Below, piece by piece: positions 30,012 to 38,790 of a DNA stretch of 64,000 bases. The stretch's first letter is position 1. Each line of letters starts with the position of its first letter. Source of the DNA: DATJLY01 sp963773665. Lineage in GTDB: Bacteria; Pseudomonadota; Alphaproteobacteria; ATCC43930; CGMCC-115725. Location: the NCBI GenBank assembly GCA_963773665.1, contig CAVZBZ010000003.1, positions 488,246 through 552,245 of the forward strand, written 5' to 3'. Under the pieces are notes generated by a model, which worked only from the letters and a program-made list of their open reading frames with translations, had not been told where the DNA came from and did no database searches. A program made the translations under genes and the position numbers.

Positions 30012-30566
30012 ATGAAGCTCGTCGAGATCAGCCAAGCGCAGCATCGGGTCGTCATCGAGCTCGCTTACGCGACCGCGCGAAACCTGACCGGCGCGCCGGT
30101 CTATCGCAATGCGATCTGCTATCTGAACGAGGAGGCGGCAAATTTGCTCGAACGCGCCGTGGCGTTGGCCGAGCCGCTCGGCCTTCGCCTCAAGATATTC
30201 GATGCGCTGCGGCCGACCGAGGCGCAATGGCTGCTGTGGAACGCCAAGCCCGATCCCGACTTCCTCGCCGATCCGCGGCGCGGCTCGCCTCATTCGCGGG
30301 GAGCCGCGCTCGACCTGACGCTGCTCGACGCCGGCGGGACGGCGCTCGACATGGGGACGGAGTTCGATGCCTTCACGCCGCTCTCGCACCATGGCAATAC
30401 CGCGATCCCGGTGGCGGCGCAGCGCAATCGCCATGTGCTGCTCGGCCTCATGACTTCGGCCGGCTGGGACTTCTACCGCAACGAGTGGTGGCATTATCAG
30501 CTCTTCGACGCGCGGCGCTTTCCGCTGCTCTCGGACGCCGACCTTCCGCGGCCGATGATGGCGTGA
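30012..30566 (+). CDS. ddpX: D-alanyl-D-alanine dipeptidase, VanX/DdpX type
   Basis: 184 residues of peptidase family M15D. Zinc ligands and catalytic residues are visible in SPHSRGAALDLTL (His, Asp) and NEWWHYQLFD (Glu, His). It cleaves D-Ala-D-Ala from peptidoglycan turnover. There is no signal peptide, so it is cytoplasmic as DdpX and VanX are. No van or transporter genes are adjacent, so a role in resistance is not indicated. Confidence 0.9.
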   Translation: MKLVEISQAQHRVVIELAYATARNLTGAPVYRNAICYLNEEAANLLERAVALAEPLGLRLKIFDALRPTEAQWLLWNAKPDPDFLADPRRGSPHSRGAALDLTLLDAGGTALDMGTEFDAFTPLSHHGNTAIPVAAQRNRHVLLGLMTSAGWDFYRNEWWHYQLFDARRFPLLSDADLPRPMMA

Positions 30567-30567
30567 T

Positions 30568-31113
30568 CTAGACGGCCTCGACCGACTGCACTTCGGGCAC
30601 GTAGTGCCGCAGCATGTTCTCGATGCCGGCTTTGAGCGTCGCGGTCGAGCTCGGGCAGCCCGAGCACGAGCCCTGCATATGCAGATAGACGACGCCGTCC
30701 TCGAAGCGGTGGAAGATGATGTCGCCGCCGTCCTGCGCGACCGCCGGGCGGACCCGCGTCTCGAGCAGCTCCTTGATCTGCGCCACCACCTCGTCTGCCT
30801 CTTCCTCGGCCTCGGCTTCGGCCGCTTCGCCGACGAAGACGGGCGCGCCCGCGGTGAAATGCTCCATGAGGGCGCCGAGCACGGCGGGCTTCAGGCGATA
30901 CCAGTCGAGCGCATCGTCCTTGGTCACCGACACGAAATCGGACCCGAGGAACACGCCCTTGACGCCTGGAATGCCGAACAGGCGTTGCGCGAGCGGCGAC
31001 GATTCGCACGAATCGGGGTCCGGATAATGCGCGGTCCCGACTTCCATGACGGTCCGTCCCGGCAGGAATTTCAGGCTCGCAGGATTGGGCGTCTGCTCGG
31101 TCTCGATGAACAT
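30568..31113 (-). CDS. Nfu-type Fe-S cluster carrier (NifU C-terminal family)
   Basis: 181 residues. An N-terminal Nfu domain (MFIETEQTPNPASLKFLPG, GVFLGSDFVSVTK) is joined to a NifU C-terminal domain with the cluster-binding CSGCPSS. This two-domain form is the alphaproteobacterial/mitochondrial NFU1 type that passes [4Fe-4S] clusters to target enzymes. The start is at 31113; the long open frame upstream is a shadow of the acyltransferase gene. It converges with ddpX, with one base between stops. Confidence 0.93.
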   Translation of the reverse strand: MFIETEQTPNPASLKFLPGRTVMEVGTAHYPDPDSCESSPLAQRLFGIPGVKGVFLGSDFVSVTKDDALDWYRLKPAVLGALMEHFTAGAPVFVGEAAEAEAEEEADEVVAQIKELLETRVRPAVAQDGGDIIFHRFEDGVVYLHMQGSCSGCPSSTATLKAGIENMLRHYVPEVQSVEAV

Positions 31114-31221
31114 GGGTGGCCTCCAGATGCCGTCCCTTAGCTTGGGCTTGCGCGGGCCGGTGTCAACCCATGGCGACCCCAAGCTCTGTCTTTCCCGGCC
31201 GATCCGGGCCATCCTGCCGCG

Positions 31222-32313
31222 ATGGCGGGGCGGGATAACAATTTCGATGCGTTGCGGCTCGCCGCGGCGGTCGCGGTCGTGCTGACCCATGCGTTTCTGC
31301 TGGGCGAGGACCGGCTTTCCCCGGACCCGCTGATGCTTTTCACCGGCGGACAATGTCCCTTGGGCGTCGCGGGTGTCTTCGTGTTCTTCACGATCAGCGG
31401 GTTTCTCGTGACGCAGAGCTTCGAGGCGACGGGCCGGATCGCGCCGTTCCTCGCAAAGCGCGCGCTCAGGATTTATCCCGGCCTCGCCGCCTGCGTGGTG
31501 CTGCTCGCGTTCGTGGTCGGGCCGTCCGTTTCCCTTCTGCCGGTCGGAGCGTACTTCGCCGATGCCGGAAGTTACCGCTATGTCGCGGCCAACCTGCTGA
31601 TGGACGTTGACGTGAACGGGCTTCCCGGAGTGCGCTTTACCGGGTTCAACGCCGGCTCTGTGGTCGACGGGCCGCTCTGGAGCCTGCCGTGCGAGGCGCT
31701 GATGTATCTGATGGTCGCGGGGTTGGGCGGCGCGGGGCTGCTGCGCGGCCCGGCGATTGCGGCGCTCTTCGCGGCGGGCATCGTCGCGACCGCGCTCGAC
31801 ACGGCGTCGATCGGCACGCTCGTCGGCAGCGCCGCGTGGCTGCTGCCGTTCTTCGTCGCCGGCATGGCGCTTTACAAGTTCCGGGCGCGGCATCTTCTCC
31901 GGCTGCGCTATGCCATAGCATCGCTCGGCGGACTCGCGCTTGCCGCCCGCTTCGGCGGGTTCATTCCGGTGTTCGCGGCGTGCGGCAGCTATCTCGTGAT
32001 CTATCTCGCGTTCGCCGGGCGCTGGCGCTTTCCCGCCGCGCGATACGGCGATCTTTCCTATGGGCTTTACATCTACGGCTGGCCGGTGGAACAGCTCACG
32101 GTGCGCGCCTTGGGCGGCGCAGCGCCCTGGTGGGAGGTTTTCGCGATCGCGCTTCCGCTGACGGCGGCGGTCGCGTTTCTGTCCTGGCGCCTCGTCGAGG
32201 CGCCGGCGCTGCGCTTCAAGCCGCGCCCGCCCGCCGGCATCCCGGCCTTCGATCAGTATCCTTCGCCGGCGCAGCGCGTGGCGCTGAAATCCGTGCCTCC
32301 CGGAAAATTCTGA
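31222..32313 (+). CDS. acyltransferase family 3 membrane protein (OafA/YrhL-like)
   Basis: 363 residues, about ten membrane helices. NNFDALRLAAAVAVVLTHAF at the start holds the conserved Arg and His of the family, and GVFVFFTISGFLVTQSF, LWSLPCEALMYL and DLSYGLYIYGWPVEQ follow. Such proteins O-acetylate exopolysaccharide or lipopolysaccharide sugars. No glycan genes are adjacent, so the acceptor is unknown. It is divergent from the Nfu gene. Confidence 0.9.
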   Translation: MAGRDNNFDALRLAAAVAVVLTHAFLLGEDRLSPDPLMLFTGGQCPLGVAGVFVFFTISGFLVTQSFEATGRIAPFLAKRALRIYPGLAACVVLLAFVVGPSVSLLPVGAYFADAGSYRYVAANLLMDVDVNGLPGVRFTGFNAGSVVDGPLWSLPCEALMYLMVAGLGGAGLLRGPAIAALFAAGIVATALDTASIGTLVGSAAWLLPFFVAGMALYKFRARHLLRLRYAIASLGGLALAARFGGFIPVFAACGSYLVIYLAFAGRWRFPAARYGDLSYGLYIYGWPVEQLTVRALGGAAPWWEVFAIALPLTAAVAFLSWRLVEAPALRFKPRPPAGIPAFDQYPSPAQRVALKSVPPGKF

Positions 32314-32441
32314 TGGAGGAGGGTCGCCGTCCGGCCGCTGGCGCAGCCCTCGAGCGCCCGCGTCTCGGGCGACGTGTCGGGCGCGGCATAGGTACAGGCG
32401 GCGAGCGCCAGGAGCGCCGCGGCGCAGAGAAATCTCGCCAT
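32253..32441 (-). CDS. small putative lipoprotein
   Basis: 62 residues starting MARFLCAAALLALAAC, a short lipoprotein signal with a plausible lipobox ending at Cys16. The mature part has two more Cys residues and no known domain. It overlaps the 3' end of the acyltransferase gene on the other strand by 61 bp. No strong ribosome binding site is seen, so the call rests on the signal sequence. Confidence 0.45.
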   Translation of the reverse strand: MARFLCAAALLALAACTYAAPDTSPETRALEGCASGRTATLLHQNFPGGTDFSATRCAGEGY

Positions 32442-32562
32442 GCGTCCGGTAAACGCCGCACGCGCCCGAATCTTCCCGCCGGGTCCGGCGCTTGACGGAC
32501 CGCGGCAGGCGCGCGACAAATTCCGGCGAGCGGCACCAAGAGGCCGGGGCGGGAGGTCGCTG

Positions 32563-34137
32563 ATGGCGGACGGGGCAGCGGAAGGACGCCCGGAGACTGC
32601 GTCATCGCGCAGCTATAACGCTGCCGTCGATCTCGTCGAACGCAACCTCGCGGCGGGCCGGGCGGCGAAGACGGCCTTCATCGACGATCGCGGCGCGGTG
32701 ACCTACGGCGAGCTGGCCGAGCGGGTCGATCGCTGCGCCAACGCGTTGCGCCGCCTCGGGCTCGAGCCGGAGAGCCGCATCGTCCTCTGCCTCCTCGACA
32801 CGATCGATTTTCCGGTGGCCTTTCTCGGTGCGATCAAGGCCGGGATCGTGCCGATTCCGGTCAACACGCTCCTGACATCGTCCGACTACGAATTCATGCT
32901 CGCCGACAGCCGCGCCCGCGCGCTCATCGTCTCGGACGCGCTGTACGATCGGCTGGCGCCGGTGCTGCCGCGTCTCTCGGCGCTCCGCCATGTCATCGTC
33001 TCGGGCGGCGAGGGGGTGAGCGGCCGCCGCCACTTCGGCGCCATCCTCGCCGAGGCCGAGCCGCGCGCCAAACCCGCCGACACGACGCGCGACGATCCCT
33101 GCTTCTGGCTCTATTCCTCGGGCTCGACCGGCGCGCCCAAGGGCGCGGTCCATCTGCAGTCGCATCTTGCGCTGACCGCCGAGCTTTACGCGAAGCCGAT
33201 CCTCGGCATCGCCGAAAGCGATCTCGTCTATTCCGCGGCAAAGCTGTTCTTCGCCTACGGGCTCGGCAATTCGCTCACCTTCCCGATGGCGGTCGGAGCA
33301 TCGGCCCTGCTCCTCGCCGAGCGTCCGACGCCCGGAGTTGTCGCCCGCATCCTCACCGAAAAGCGGCCGACCATCTTCTACGGGGTTCCCACCCTCTATG
33401 CCGCGATGCTGGCAAGCGCCGATCTGCCGGCGCGGGACAAGGTCGCGTTGCGCCGCTGCGTCTCGGCGGGCGAAGCGCTGCCCGAGGATATCGGGCGGCG
33501 CTGGAGCGACCGGTTCGGCGTCGAGATTCTGGACGGGCTCGGCTCGACCGAGATGCTGCACATCTTTCTCTCGAACCGTCCGGGCGCGGTGCGCTACGGC
33601 ACGAGCGGCGTACCGGTGCCGGGCTACGAGATCAGGCTGCTCGACGAAGAGGGAAAACCTGTTCCGGACGGCGAGATCGGCGAGCTTCATGTCGCGGGCC
33701 CGACGAGCGCCGCTCTCTACTGGAACAATCGCGAGCGCTCGCGCAGCACCTTCCTCGGTCCCTGGACGCGAAGCGGCGACAAGTATGTGCGCGACAAAGA
33801 GGGCTATTACACTTATTGCGGCCGTACCGACGACATGCTGAAGGTCGGCGGGATCTATGTCTCGCCGTTCGAGGTCGAAGCCGCGTTGATGACGCACGAC
33901 AAGGTGCTCGAGGCGGCGGTCGTCGGCCACGAAGACGAGAACCGGCTGGTGAAGCCGCGCGCCTTCGTCGTGCTGCGGCCGGGGATGGGCGTGTCGCCGT
34001 CGCTTGCCGCCGAGCTGCAGCAGCATGTGAAGTCGCGGCTCGCGCCCTACAAATATCCGCGCTGGATCGAGTTCGTGCCCGAGCTGCCGAAGACCGCCAC
34101 CGGCAAGATCCAGCGCTTCAAACTGCGACAATTGTGA
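32563..34137 (+). CDS. benzoate-CoA ligase family AMP-dependent synthetase
   Basis: 524 residues of the ANL superfamily, benzoate-CoA ligase subfamily. The AMP-binding motif is YSSGSTGAPKGAVH; SAKLFFAYGLGNSLTFPM and DGLGSTEMLHIFLSN are characteristic of the benzoate type; PKTATGKIQRFKL carries the catalytic Lys. The start at 32563 has GGGAGG six bases upstream. It precedes a VOC protein by 17 bp, so the pair may serve aromatic acid breakdown. The acid used is inferred, not shown. Confidence 0.85.
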   Translation: MADGAAEGRPETASSRSYNAAVDLVERNLAAGRAAKTAFIDDRGAVTYGELAERVDRCANALRRLGLEPESRIVLCLLDTIDFPVAFLGAIKAGIVPIPVNTLLTSSDYEFMLADSRARALIVSDALYDRLAPVLPRLSALRHVIVSGGEGVSGRRHFGAILAEAEPRAKPADTTRDDPCFWLYSSGSTGAPKGAVHLQSHLALTAELYAKPILGIAESDLVYSAAKLFFAYGLGNSLTFPMAVGASALLLAERPTPGVVARILTEKRPTIFYGVPTLYAAMLASADLPARDKVALRRCVSAGEALPEDIGRRWSDRFGVEILDGLGSTEMLHIFLSNRPGAVRYGTSGVPVPGYEIRLLDEEGKPVPDGEIGELHVAGPTSAALYWNNRERSRSTFLGPWTRSGDKYVRDKEGYYTYCGRTDDMLKVGGIYVSPFEVEAALMTHDKVLEAAVVGHEDENRLVKPRAFVVLRPGMGVSPSLAAELQQHVKSRLAPYKYPRWIEFVPELPKTATGKIQRFKLRQL

Positions 34138-34154
34138 CGAGCGAGGAGGATGCC

Positions 34155-34664
34155 ATGGACGGATCGAAGACCAAGGCGCAAGTCCGCGGACCGGCGAAGC
34201 TGAAATCGTTTGCCCATGTCAGCGTCCCATGCCGCGATCTCGAGGAGGGAAAGGCGTTCTACCGCGACGTGCTCGGCGGCGAGATGCATGTCGATACGCC
34301 GACGTTTGCGTCGTTCCGCCTCGGCGGCGTCGATGTCGGCATCGGCACGGAAGGCTGCTCCTACATCGTGCAGAGCGCCGAATATCCGCACTTCGCCTTC
34401 TTCGTCGGGCCTGCCGAGCTTGCGCAGATGCGCCAATGGCTCGATGCCTGCGGCGTGCCGACCTCGAATTTGTGGACGCGGCGCGGCGTCGAGGCGCTGA
34501 TGTTCTTCCGCGATCCGTCCGGCAACGTTATCGAGCTCTATTGCGAGGAAGGCTTTGGCGGAGCCGACAAGCTGCCCAAGGGCCCGCCGCGCGGCCACGG
34601 CACCGCCGTCGATATCGACGCGCTGCGCTACGAAAGCTGGAAGCGGCCGGCGGCCCGCCGATAG
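34155..34664 (+). CDS. VOC-family protein (glyoxalase/dioxygenase fold)
   Basis: 169 residues. FAHVSVPCRDLEEGKAFYRD and FFRDPSGNVIELYCEEGF are the two halves of a vicinal-oxygen-chelate module with metal ligands His and Glu. GAGGAGG lies upstream of the ATG. It follows the CoA ligase closely and is likely cotranscribed. Ring cleavage, isomerisation and lyase activities all occur in the family; none can be assigned. Confidence 0.85.
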   Translation: MDGSKTKAQVRGPAKLKSFAHVSVPCRDLEEGKAFYRDVLGGEMHVDTPTFASFRLGGVDVGIGTEGCSYIVQSAEYPHFAFFVGPAELAQMRQWLDACGVPTSNLWTRRGVEALMFFRDPSGNVIELYCEEGFGGADKLPKGPPRGHGTAVDIDALRYESWKRPAARR

Positions 34665-34753
34665 GCCGCATTCCCCTCGAATTGCCGGCAATTTCCGGGA
34701 GCGACGGCGCCGCTTTTTAGACTTGGGTAAGGGGCCGCGCGGATAACTCGTAT

Positions 34754-34772
34754 CCGGGGCCCAGTGCCCCGG
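34754..34772 (+). promoter_or_regulatory. stem-loop overlapping the ribosome binding site of a small ORF
   Basis: CCGGGGC, five bases, GCCCCGG: a perfect 7-bp GC-rich stem. Its last bases run directly into GGAGG, the Shine-Dalgarno sequence of the 37-codon ORF at 34784. Folding could limit ribosome access. No T-tract follows, so it is not a terminator. Confidence 0.4.
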
Positions 34773-34783
34773 AGGCGAAGATC

Positions 34784-34897
34784 ATGGCCGACCTCGTTTC
34801 GAGCGATGCGGGCGCGCGGCGGATGTATGCGAAGTCCCGGATGAGCGTGCTATTCGCGCTCTGGGCCGTCGCCATGCGCTGCTTCCGGCAGAGCTAG
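34784..34897 (+). CDS. 37-residue putative small protein
   Basis: ATG at 34784 with GGAGGCGAAGATC just upstream. The product starts MADLVSSDAGARRMYAKSR, followed by a hydrophobic stretch (VLFALWAVAMRCF), so it may associate with the membrane. The TAG stop lies in the target duplication of IS481 copy 2 and is native. I do not recognise a family. It could encode a membrane microprotein or be a chance frame. Confidence 0.4.
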   Translation: MADLVSSDAGARRMYAKSRMSVLFALWAVAMRCFRQS

Positions 34898-35847
34898 CTG
34901 TGGAGCCTCAACAGGTTGTCCCCGGATAGACCGAGGCGGCTGATGGGTGGTTTTGCTGCCAAGCTACCATGTGGTCGATGCCAGTTATAGCGATGCAGCC
35001 ATCGCGGCAGCTCGACGGTTCGCTGGTCTGAGTGGGTGTAGGCACGGGCGTAAGCCCACTCCCTGAGCGCTGTTTGGATGAAGCGCTCGGCCTTTCCATT
35101 AGTCTGCGGCGTATAGGCCCTGGTGCGAATGTGCTTGAGGCCGAGCCTTCGGCAGGCGTCGCGGAAAGCGAAGGATCTATAGCAGGACCCGTTGTCGGTC
35201 ATGACGCGATCGACCGTAACGCCGAGTTCGGCATAGTAGGCGACAGCGGCGTCCAAGAAGGCCACGGCGCTGCCCTTGCGCTCATCGGACATAACCCGGG
35301 CAAAGGCGACCCGCGATGCGTCGTCGATGCAGACGTGGACGAACTCCCAGCCGACGCCGCGATGGCTGCTCTGACCGGTCCGATCGCCGGTGATGCGATG
35401 GCCGACCTGGTTGAAACGCCCGAGCTTCTTGATGTCGATATGGATGAGCTCGCCGGGCCGGTCGCGCTCGTATCGCCGGACAGGCTCGGCAGGCTCCAAG
35501 GCCTTCAGCCGGTTGAGGCCCAGGCGGCGAAGCACCCGGGACACGGTCGCTTCCGACACGCCGCATTCCGTCGCGATCTGCGCACCAGTCCAGCGTTCGC
35601 GGCGCAGCGCCTCGATCCCAACCACGACGACCGCGGGCGTTGGGCGACGCACGCGATGCGGCCGTGAGGAGCGATCGCGCAGGCCCGCTGCACCTTCGGC
35701 GTGGAAACGGCGCACCCACCTCCGCACCGTCTTCTCACACACGCCCATCGCTTCCGCGACGAGCCGCGGCGCCTCGCCCTCGACAACGCGCCCTACCATG
35801 ACCCCTCGACCTGCCGGTGTCAGCCGGGCATTCTTGTGAACGTCCAT
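34894..35847 (-). CDS. IS481-family transposase, copy 2
   Basis: 317 residues, identical to the copy at 12,740-13,693, with the same DDE residues (Asp138, Asp218, Glu254). Its TAG stop is again provided by the duplicated target (GCTAG). Identity of the two copies implies recent transposition. Confidence 0.95.
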   Translation of the reverse strand: MDVHKNARLTPAGRGVMVGRVVEGEAPRLVAEAMGVCEKTVRRWVRRFHAEGAAGLRDRSSRPHRVRRPTPAVVVVGIEALRRERWTGAQIATECGVSEATVSRVLRRLGLNRLKALEPAEPVRRYERDRPGELIHIDIKKLGRFNQVGHRITGDRTGQSSHRGVGWEFVHVCIDDASRVAFARVMSDERKGSAVAFLDAAVAYYAELGVTVDRVMTDNGSCYRSFAFRDACRRLGLKHIRTRAYTPQTNGKAERFIQTALREWAYARAYTHSDQRTVELPRWLHRYNWHRPHGSLAAKPPISRLGLSGDNLLRLHS

Positions 35848-35931
35848 TCGGTCCCCCCCCAGGAAAAAGATGCGTTAGCAACATCAGTTTCCTCGGTCGG
35901 GACCGAGTGGACAACCTATTGAGAGTTCACA
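34898..35931 (-). mobile_element. IS481-family element, copy 2
   Basis: A 1,034-bp element with the same termini as copy 1 and a 5-bp direct repeat GCTAG at 34893-34897 and 35932-35936. The right-hand repeat overlaps the first base of the IS630 element, so it inserted at the CTAG made where the IS630 element had joined its TA target. The IS630 element is therefore older at this site. Confidence 0.95.
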
Positions 35932-35935
35932 GCTA

Positions 35936-36988
35936 GAGCGGGATTGAATTAGGCGGGACCATATCCGGAGTTGCTGAAGTAGTTTGAGCATTCTTGCGGC
36001 GTGAAGCTGCCGAGAAGCTGTCCGATGGCTTCGGTCACGGCGTCGAAGCTTCGCGCGGCGGTTTTGCGCAGCAAGTGTTTGAGCTTGGCGAAGAGCTGTT
36101 CGATGGGGTTGAGGTCGGGCGAGTATTTCGGCAGGAGGATGAGCTTGGCGCCGACGGCACGGATGGCGTGACGGACGGCGCGTCCCTTGTGGCTGCCGAG
36201 ATTGTCCATGATGACGATGTCGCCCGGTCTCAGGGTCGGGACGAGAACCTTCTCGACATAGGTCCGGAAGGTCTGGCCGTTGATCGGGGCATCGAGCAGC
36301 CAGGGCGCGTCGATACGATCGTGCCGCAGCGCGGCCAGGAAGGTCATGGTCTTCCAGCGCGCCTGCGGCACCTTGGCGCGCAGCCGCCGGCCGCGCGGTC
36401 CCCATCCCCGGAGCGGGGCCATGTTGTCCTTGGTCCAGGTCTCATCGATGAAGACCAGGCGCGCCGGTTCAATCCGCCTCTGACGCGCTTTCCACTGCGC
36501 TCGCCGTCTCGCCACGTCGGGGCGATCCTGTTCGCTGGCGAGCACGGTTTTTTTTGAAGCTCAACTCCTCGGCGTGAACGAACGTCCAGACCGCGGTGTA
36601 ATCGGCCTTGAGGCCGCGCCCGGCGAGTTCGCGGACAAGCCCGCGCAAAGTGAAATCGCGCTCGCGAATGCGCTCGCGCAGCCAAACCTCATGCTCGTCC
36701 CGGATCGCCTTCGGCTTGTGCCCGCCCATCTGTCCCGGCACCACGCTCCCCGTCTCCCGGAAGCGCCGCACCCAGGCGATCGCCGTGCTCACGCCAACCC
36801 CAAACCGCGACGCCGCTTCATGCCGCGACAGCCCCTCGTTCTCGACCGCCGCAACAACCCGCTCGCGAAGATCCATCGAATAAGGTTTTGCCATTCATGC
36901 CGGCCCCCTTCGCCCAGCCAGCATGTTGAATCAGAAACGCCCCCGATTCGGGAATCCCCAATCGACTCCGGCTAAAACAATCTCGCCC
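35936..36988 (-). mobile_element. IS630-family element
   Basis: About 1,053 bp between TA dinucleotides (35934-35935 and 36989-36990), the target duplication of IS630/Tc1 elements. Inverted ends are GAGCGGGATTGAATTAGGCG on the left and, inward from the right, GGGCGAGATTGTTTTAGCCG. The right TA forms part of the stop codon of the AAA ATPase gene. IS481 copy 2 is joined to its left end. Confidence 0.9.
35949..36894 (-). CDS. IS630-family transposase in two overlapping frames
   Basis: The first frame (36894 down to 36469) carries the paired N-terminal helix-turn-helix (MAKPYSMDLRERVV, AASRFGVGVSTAIAWVRRF). The second (to 35949) carries the DDE domain: FIDETWTK, IVIMDNLGSHKG and YSPDLNPIEQLFAKLK. 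The two join at a run of eight A bases around 36547-36554 (FKK, then TVLAS in the second frame). Slippage there would yield the full protein of about 314 residues. Programmed frameshifting is known in this family; a sequencing error in the homopolymer is the alternative. Confidence 0.88.
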
Positions 36989-38709
36989 TAGAGTGTGAGG
37001 CATCGCCCTTCCAAGACCGCGCTCCCGGCAACGGCCTTGGCGCGGCTCGAAGCGGCGATCGCATGTTCCGACGACCACTCGCGCATTTGCCGGATCTCGC
37101 CGCGACGCATGCGCGCCAACGGTACTGTCTGTCGAACCACAGCACGGAAATCTTCCATGTCGATGTCCGTCTGGCCGGCATTCGCGTTACGCTCATGCCT
37201 GTCGAAAGCGCGAACCAGCGCTTCGTTCACCCAGGCAGCAATCTCGGCGCCCGTCAAAGCCAGATCTTCGCCGAGAAAGTCGGGGCCGGACATACGCGTG
37301 AGTTCCGCGACGTCCAGATGTTGTGGGTCGCGCTTGATGCGCCGCAAATGAATTTCGATAATTTCAGTGCGCTCGGCGTCGGTTGGCAGGTCGATGAAGA
37401 AGATTTCGTCGAACCGCCCTTTGCGGAGGATTTCGGGCGGCAACTGGTCGATCTGGTTCGCCGTCGCGAACACGAAGACCGGCGCCGTCTTCTCCTGCAA
37501 CCAGGTCAGAAAATTGCCCAGCACGCGCAGGGAAACGCCGCTGTCGCCGACATAGCTACCGATGTGTGGCAGTCCTTTCTCGATCTCATCGATCCAGAGG
37601 ATACAGGGAGCCACCGACTCGGTGATCCGAATGGCATCGCGCATGTGCTCCTCCGAGGAGCCGACGAGGGAAGAATAGACCTTGCCCATGTCGAGCCTGA
37701 TGAGAGGCAGGTGCCAGGAGGCGGCAACGCATTTCGCGGACCATGATTTTCCGCAGCCGGGAATGCCAGTCAGCAAAACACCTTTCGGCGGGTCGATGCC
37801 GAACGCCCGTCCCTTCGGGGAGAACGCGGCAGCCCGGATGCGCAGCCATTCCTTGAAGACATCGAGGCCGCCGACATTCGCCAGCGTCAGGCCCCTGGTA
37901 TCGATATACTCGAGAATGCCGCTCTTGCGAATGATCTGCTGCTTCTGGCGGAAGATTTTCTCGACATCGCCGGACGTAAGCGCGAGGTTCTCAACGAGTG
38001 CCTTGGCCAGCGCGGCCTCCACCTCCGTCAGCGTGAGACCGAGCGAAGCATCGACAAATTTTTCGATGAGGGCCGGGTCCTGCTCGATCTGTATTGCCTT
38101 GTTCCCAGTCAGCCGCTTGATGAAGCTGGCGATGTAGTTGGAGATCTCATCGCGACTTGGCATCGGGAAATCGAGAACGGTGATTTCCTTCTCCAGTTCG
38201 TAAGGTGCGGCCATGCTCGGCGAGATGATCAGGCAATTGGCATGATAGCCTTTGGTGCGGATGTTGATTGCAAGGTCGCGCAAACGTCGCCGATAGATCG
38301 GATTGGCGGCACGATCGCTGAGATAGGGATAAGGATCGAGAAGGACGAAGAGGTAGCCCGCAAGGTTGCGATCGCGGGTGGTCGCCATTTCCTCGAAGAG
38401 CTCTACGGCAGCCGTCAGGTCGGCCAAGCGATGACGAGCGCCGTCAGGGTCGTTTGCCGGCTCGACGGCAATGACGCCGCGGCTTGTGCTCCATACCAGC
38501 ATGTGCTGATCAAGGTGCCTGGCGACCTCCCGTACGACGTTGAGACAGCGATCCTCCTCGAAAGTGTTGATATGGATGAGTGGATATCGGGCGCGAACGA
38601 GGTTTTGCAGCTCCGATCGGAAGCCGTGCACGTTGTTGGCAGCGGAAGATACTGAAGGCATTTGTGCAGCCCCGGTTCGGCCAAGATCCGCTTGCTTCGT
38701 CTCCAGCAT
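36988..38709 (-). CDS. Ycf46-like AAA+ ATPase
   Basis: 573 residues. The N-terminal half (FRSELQNLVRARYPLIHINT, FVLLDPYPYL) is the regulatory part of Ycf46/Spastin-like AAA proteins. The ATPase has Walker A GIPGCGKSWSAK, Walker B CILWIDEIEKG, sensor ATANQIDQLPPEILRKGRFDE and a C-terminal helical domain. It is cytoplasmic, with no known partner here. The stop codon is formed at the junction with the IS630 element but appears native. The function of bacterial Ycf46 homologues is mostly unknown. Confidence 0.87.
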   Translation of the reverse strand: MLETKQADLGRTGAAQMPSVSSAANNVHGFRSELQNLVRARYPLIHINTFEEDRCLNVVREVARHLDQHMLVWSTSRGVIAVEPANDPDGARHRLADLTAAVELFEEMATTRDRNLAGYLFVLLDPYPYLSDRAANPIYRRRLRDLAINIRTKGYHANCLIISPSMAAPYELEKEITVLDFPMPSRDEISNYIASFIKRLTGNKAIQIEQDPALIEKFVDASLGLTLTEVEAALAKALVENLALTSGDVEKIFRQKQQIIRKSGILEYIDTRGLTLANVGGLDVFKEWLRIRAAAFSPKGRAFGIDPPKGVLLTGIPGCGKSWSAKCVAASWHLPLIRLDMGKVYSSLVGSSEEHMRDAIRITESVAPCILWIDEIEKGLPHIGSYVGDSGVSLRVLGNFLTWLQEKTAPVFVFATANQIDQLPPEILRKGRFDEIFFIDLPTDAERTEIIEIHLRRIKRDPQHLDVAELTRMSGPDFLGEDLALTGAEIAAWVNEALVRAFDRHERNANAGQTDIDMEDFRAVVRQTVPLARMRRGEIRQMREWSSEHAIAASSRAKAVAGSAVLEGRCLTL

Positions 38710-38790
38710 CGATCATGGCGGTATATGGTTAACATGTCGTGACTCGTTGATGGGAAATCCGGGGAGGAGTGGTCCCTGCCTGTCCGTTAC

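Noticed and set aside
30012..30566. Vancomycin-resistance gene vanX
   Set aside because: Sequence fits the M15D dipeptidase family, but no vanH, vanA or regulator genes are near; a turnover enzyme is likelier.
30568..31893. Long upstream extension of the Nfu gene
   Set aside because: The extra 260 codons are antisense to the acyltransferase; the conserved Nfu start is at 31113.
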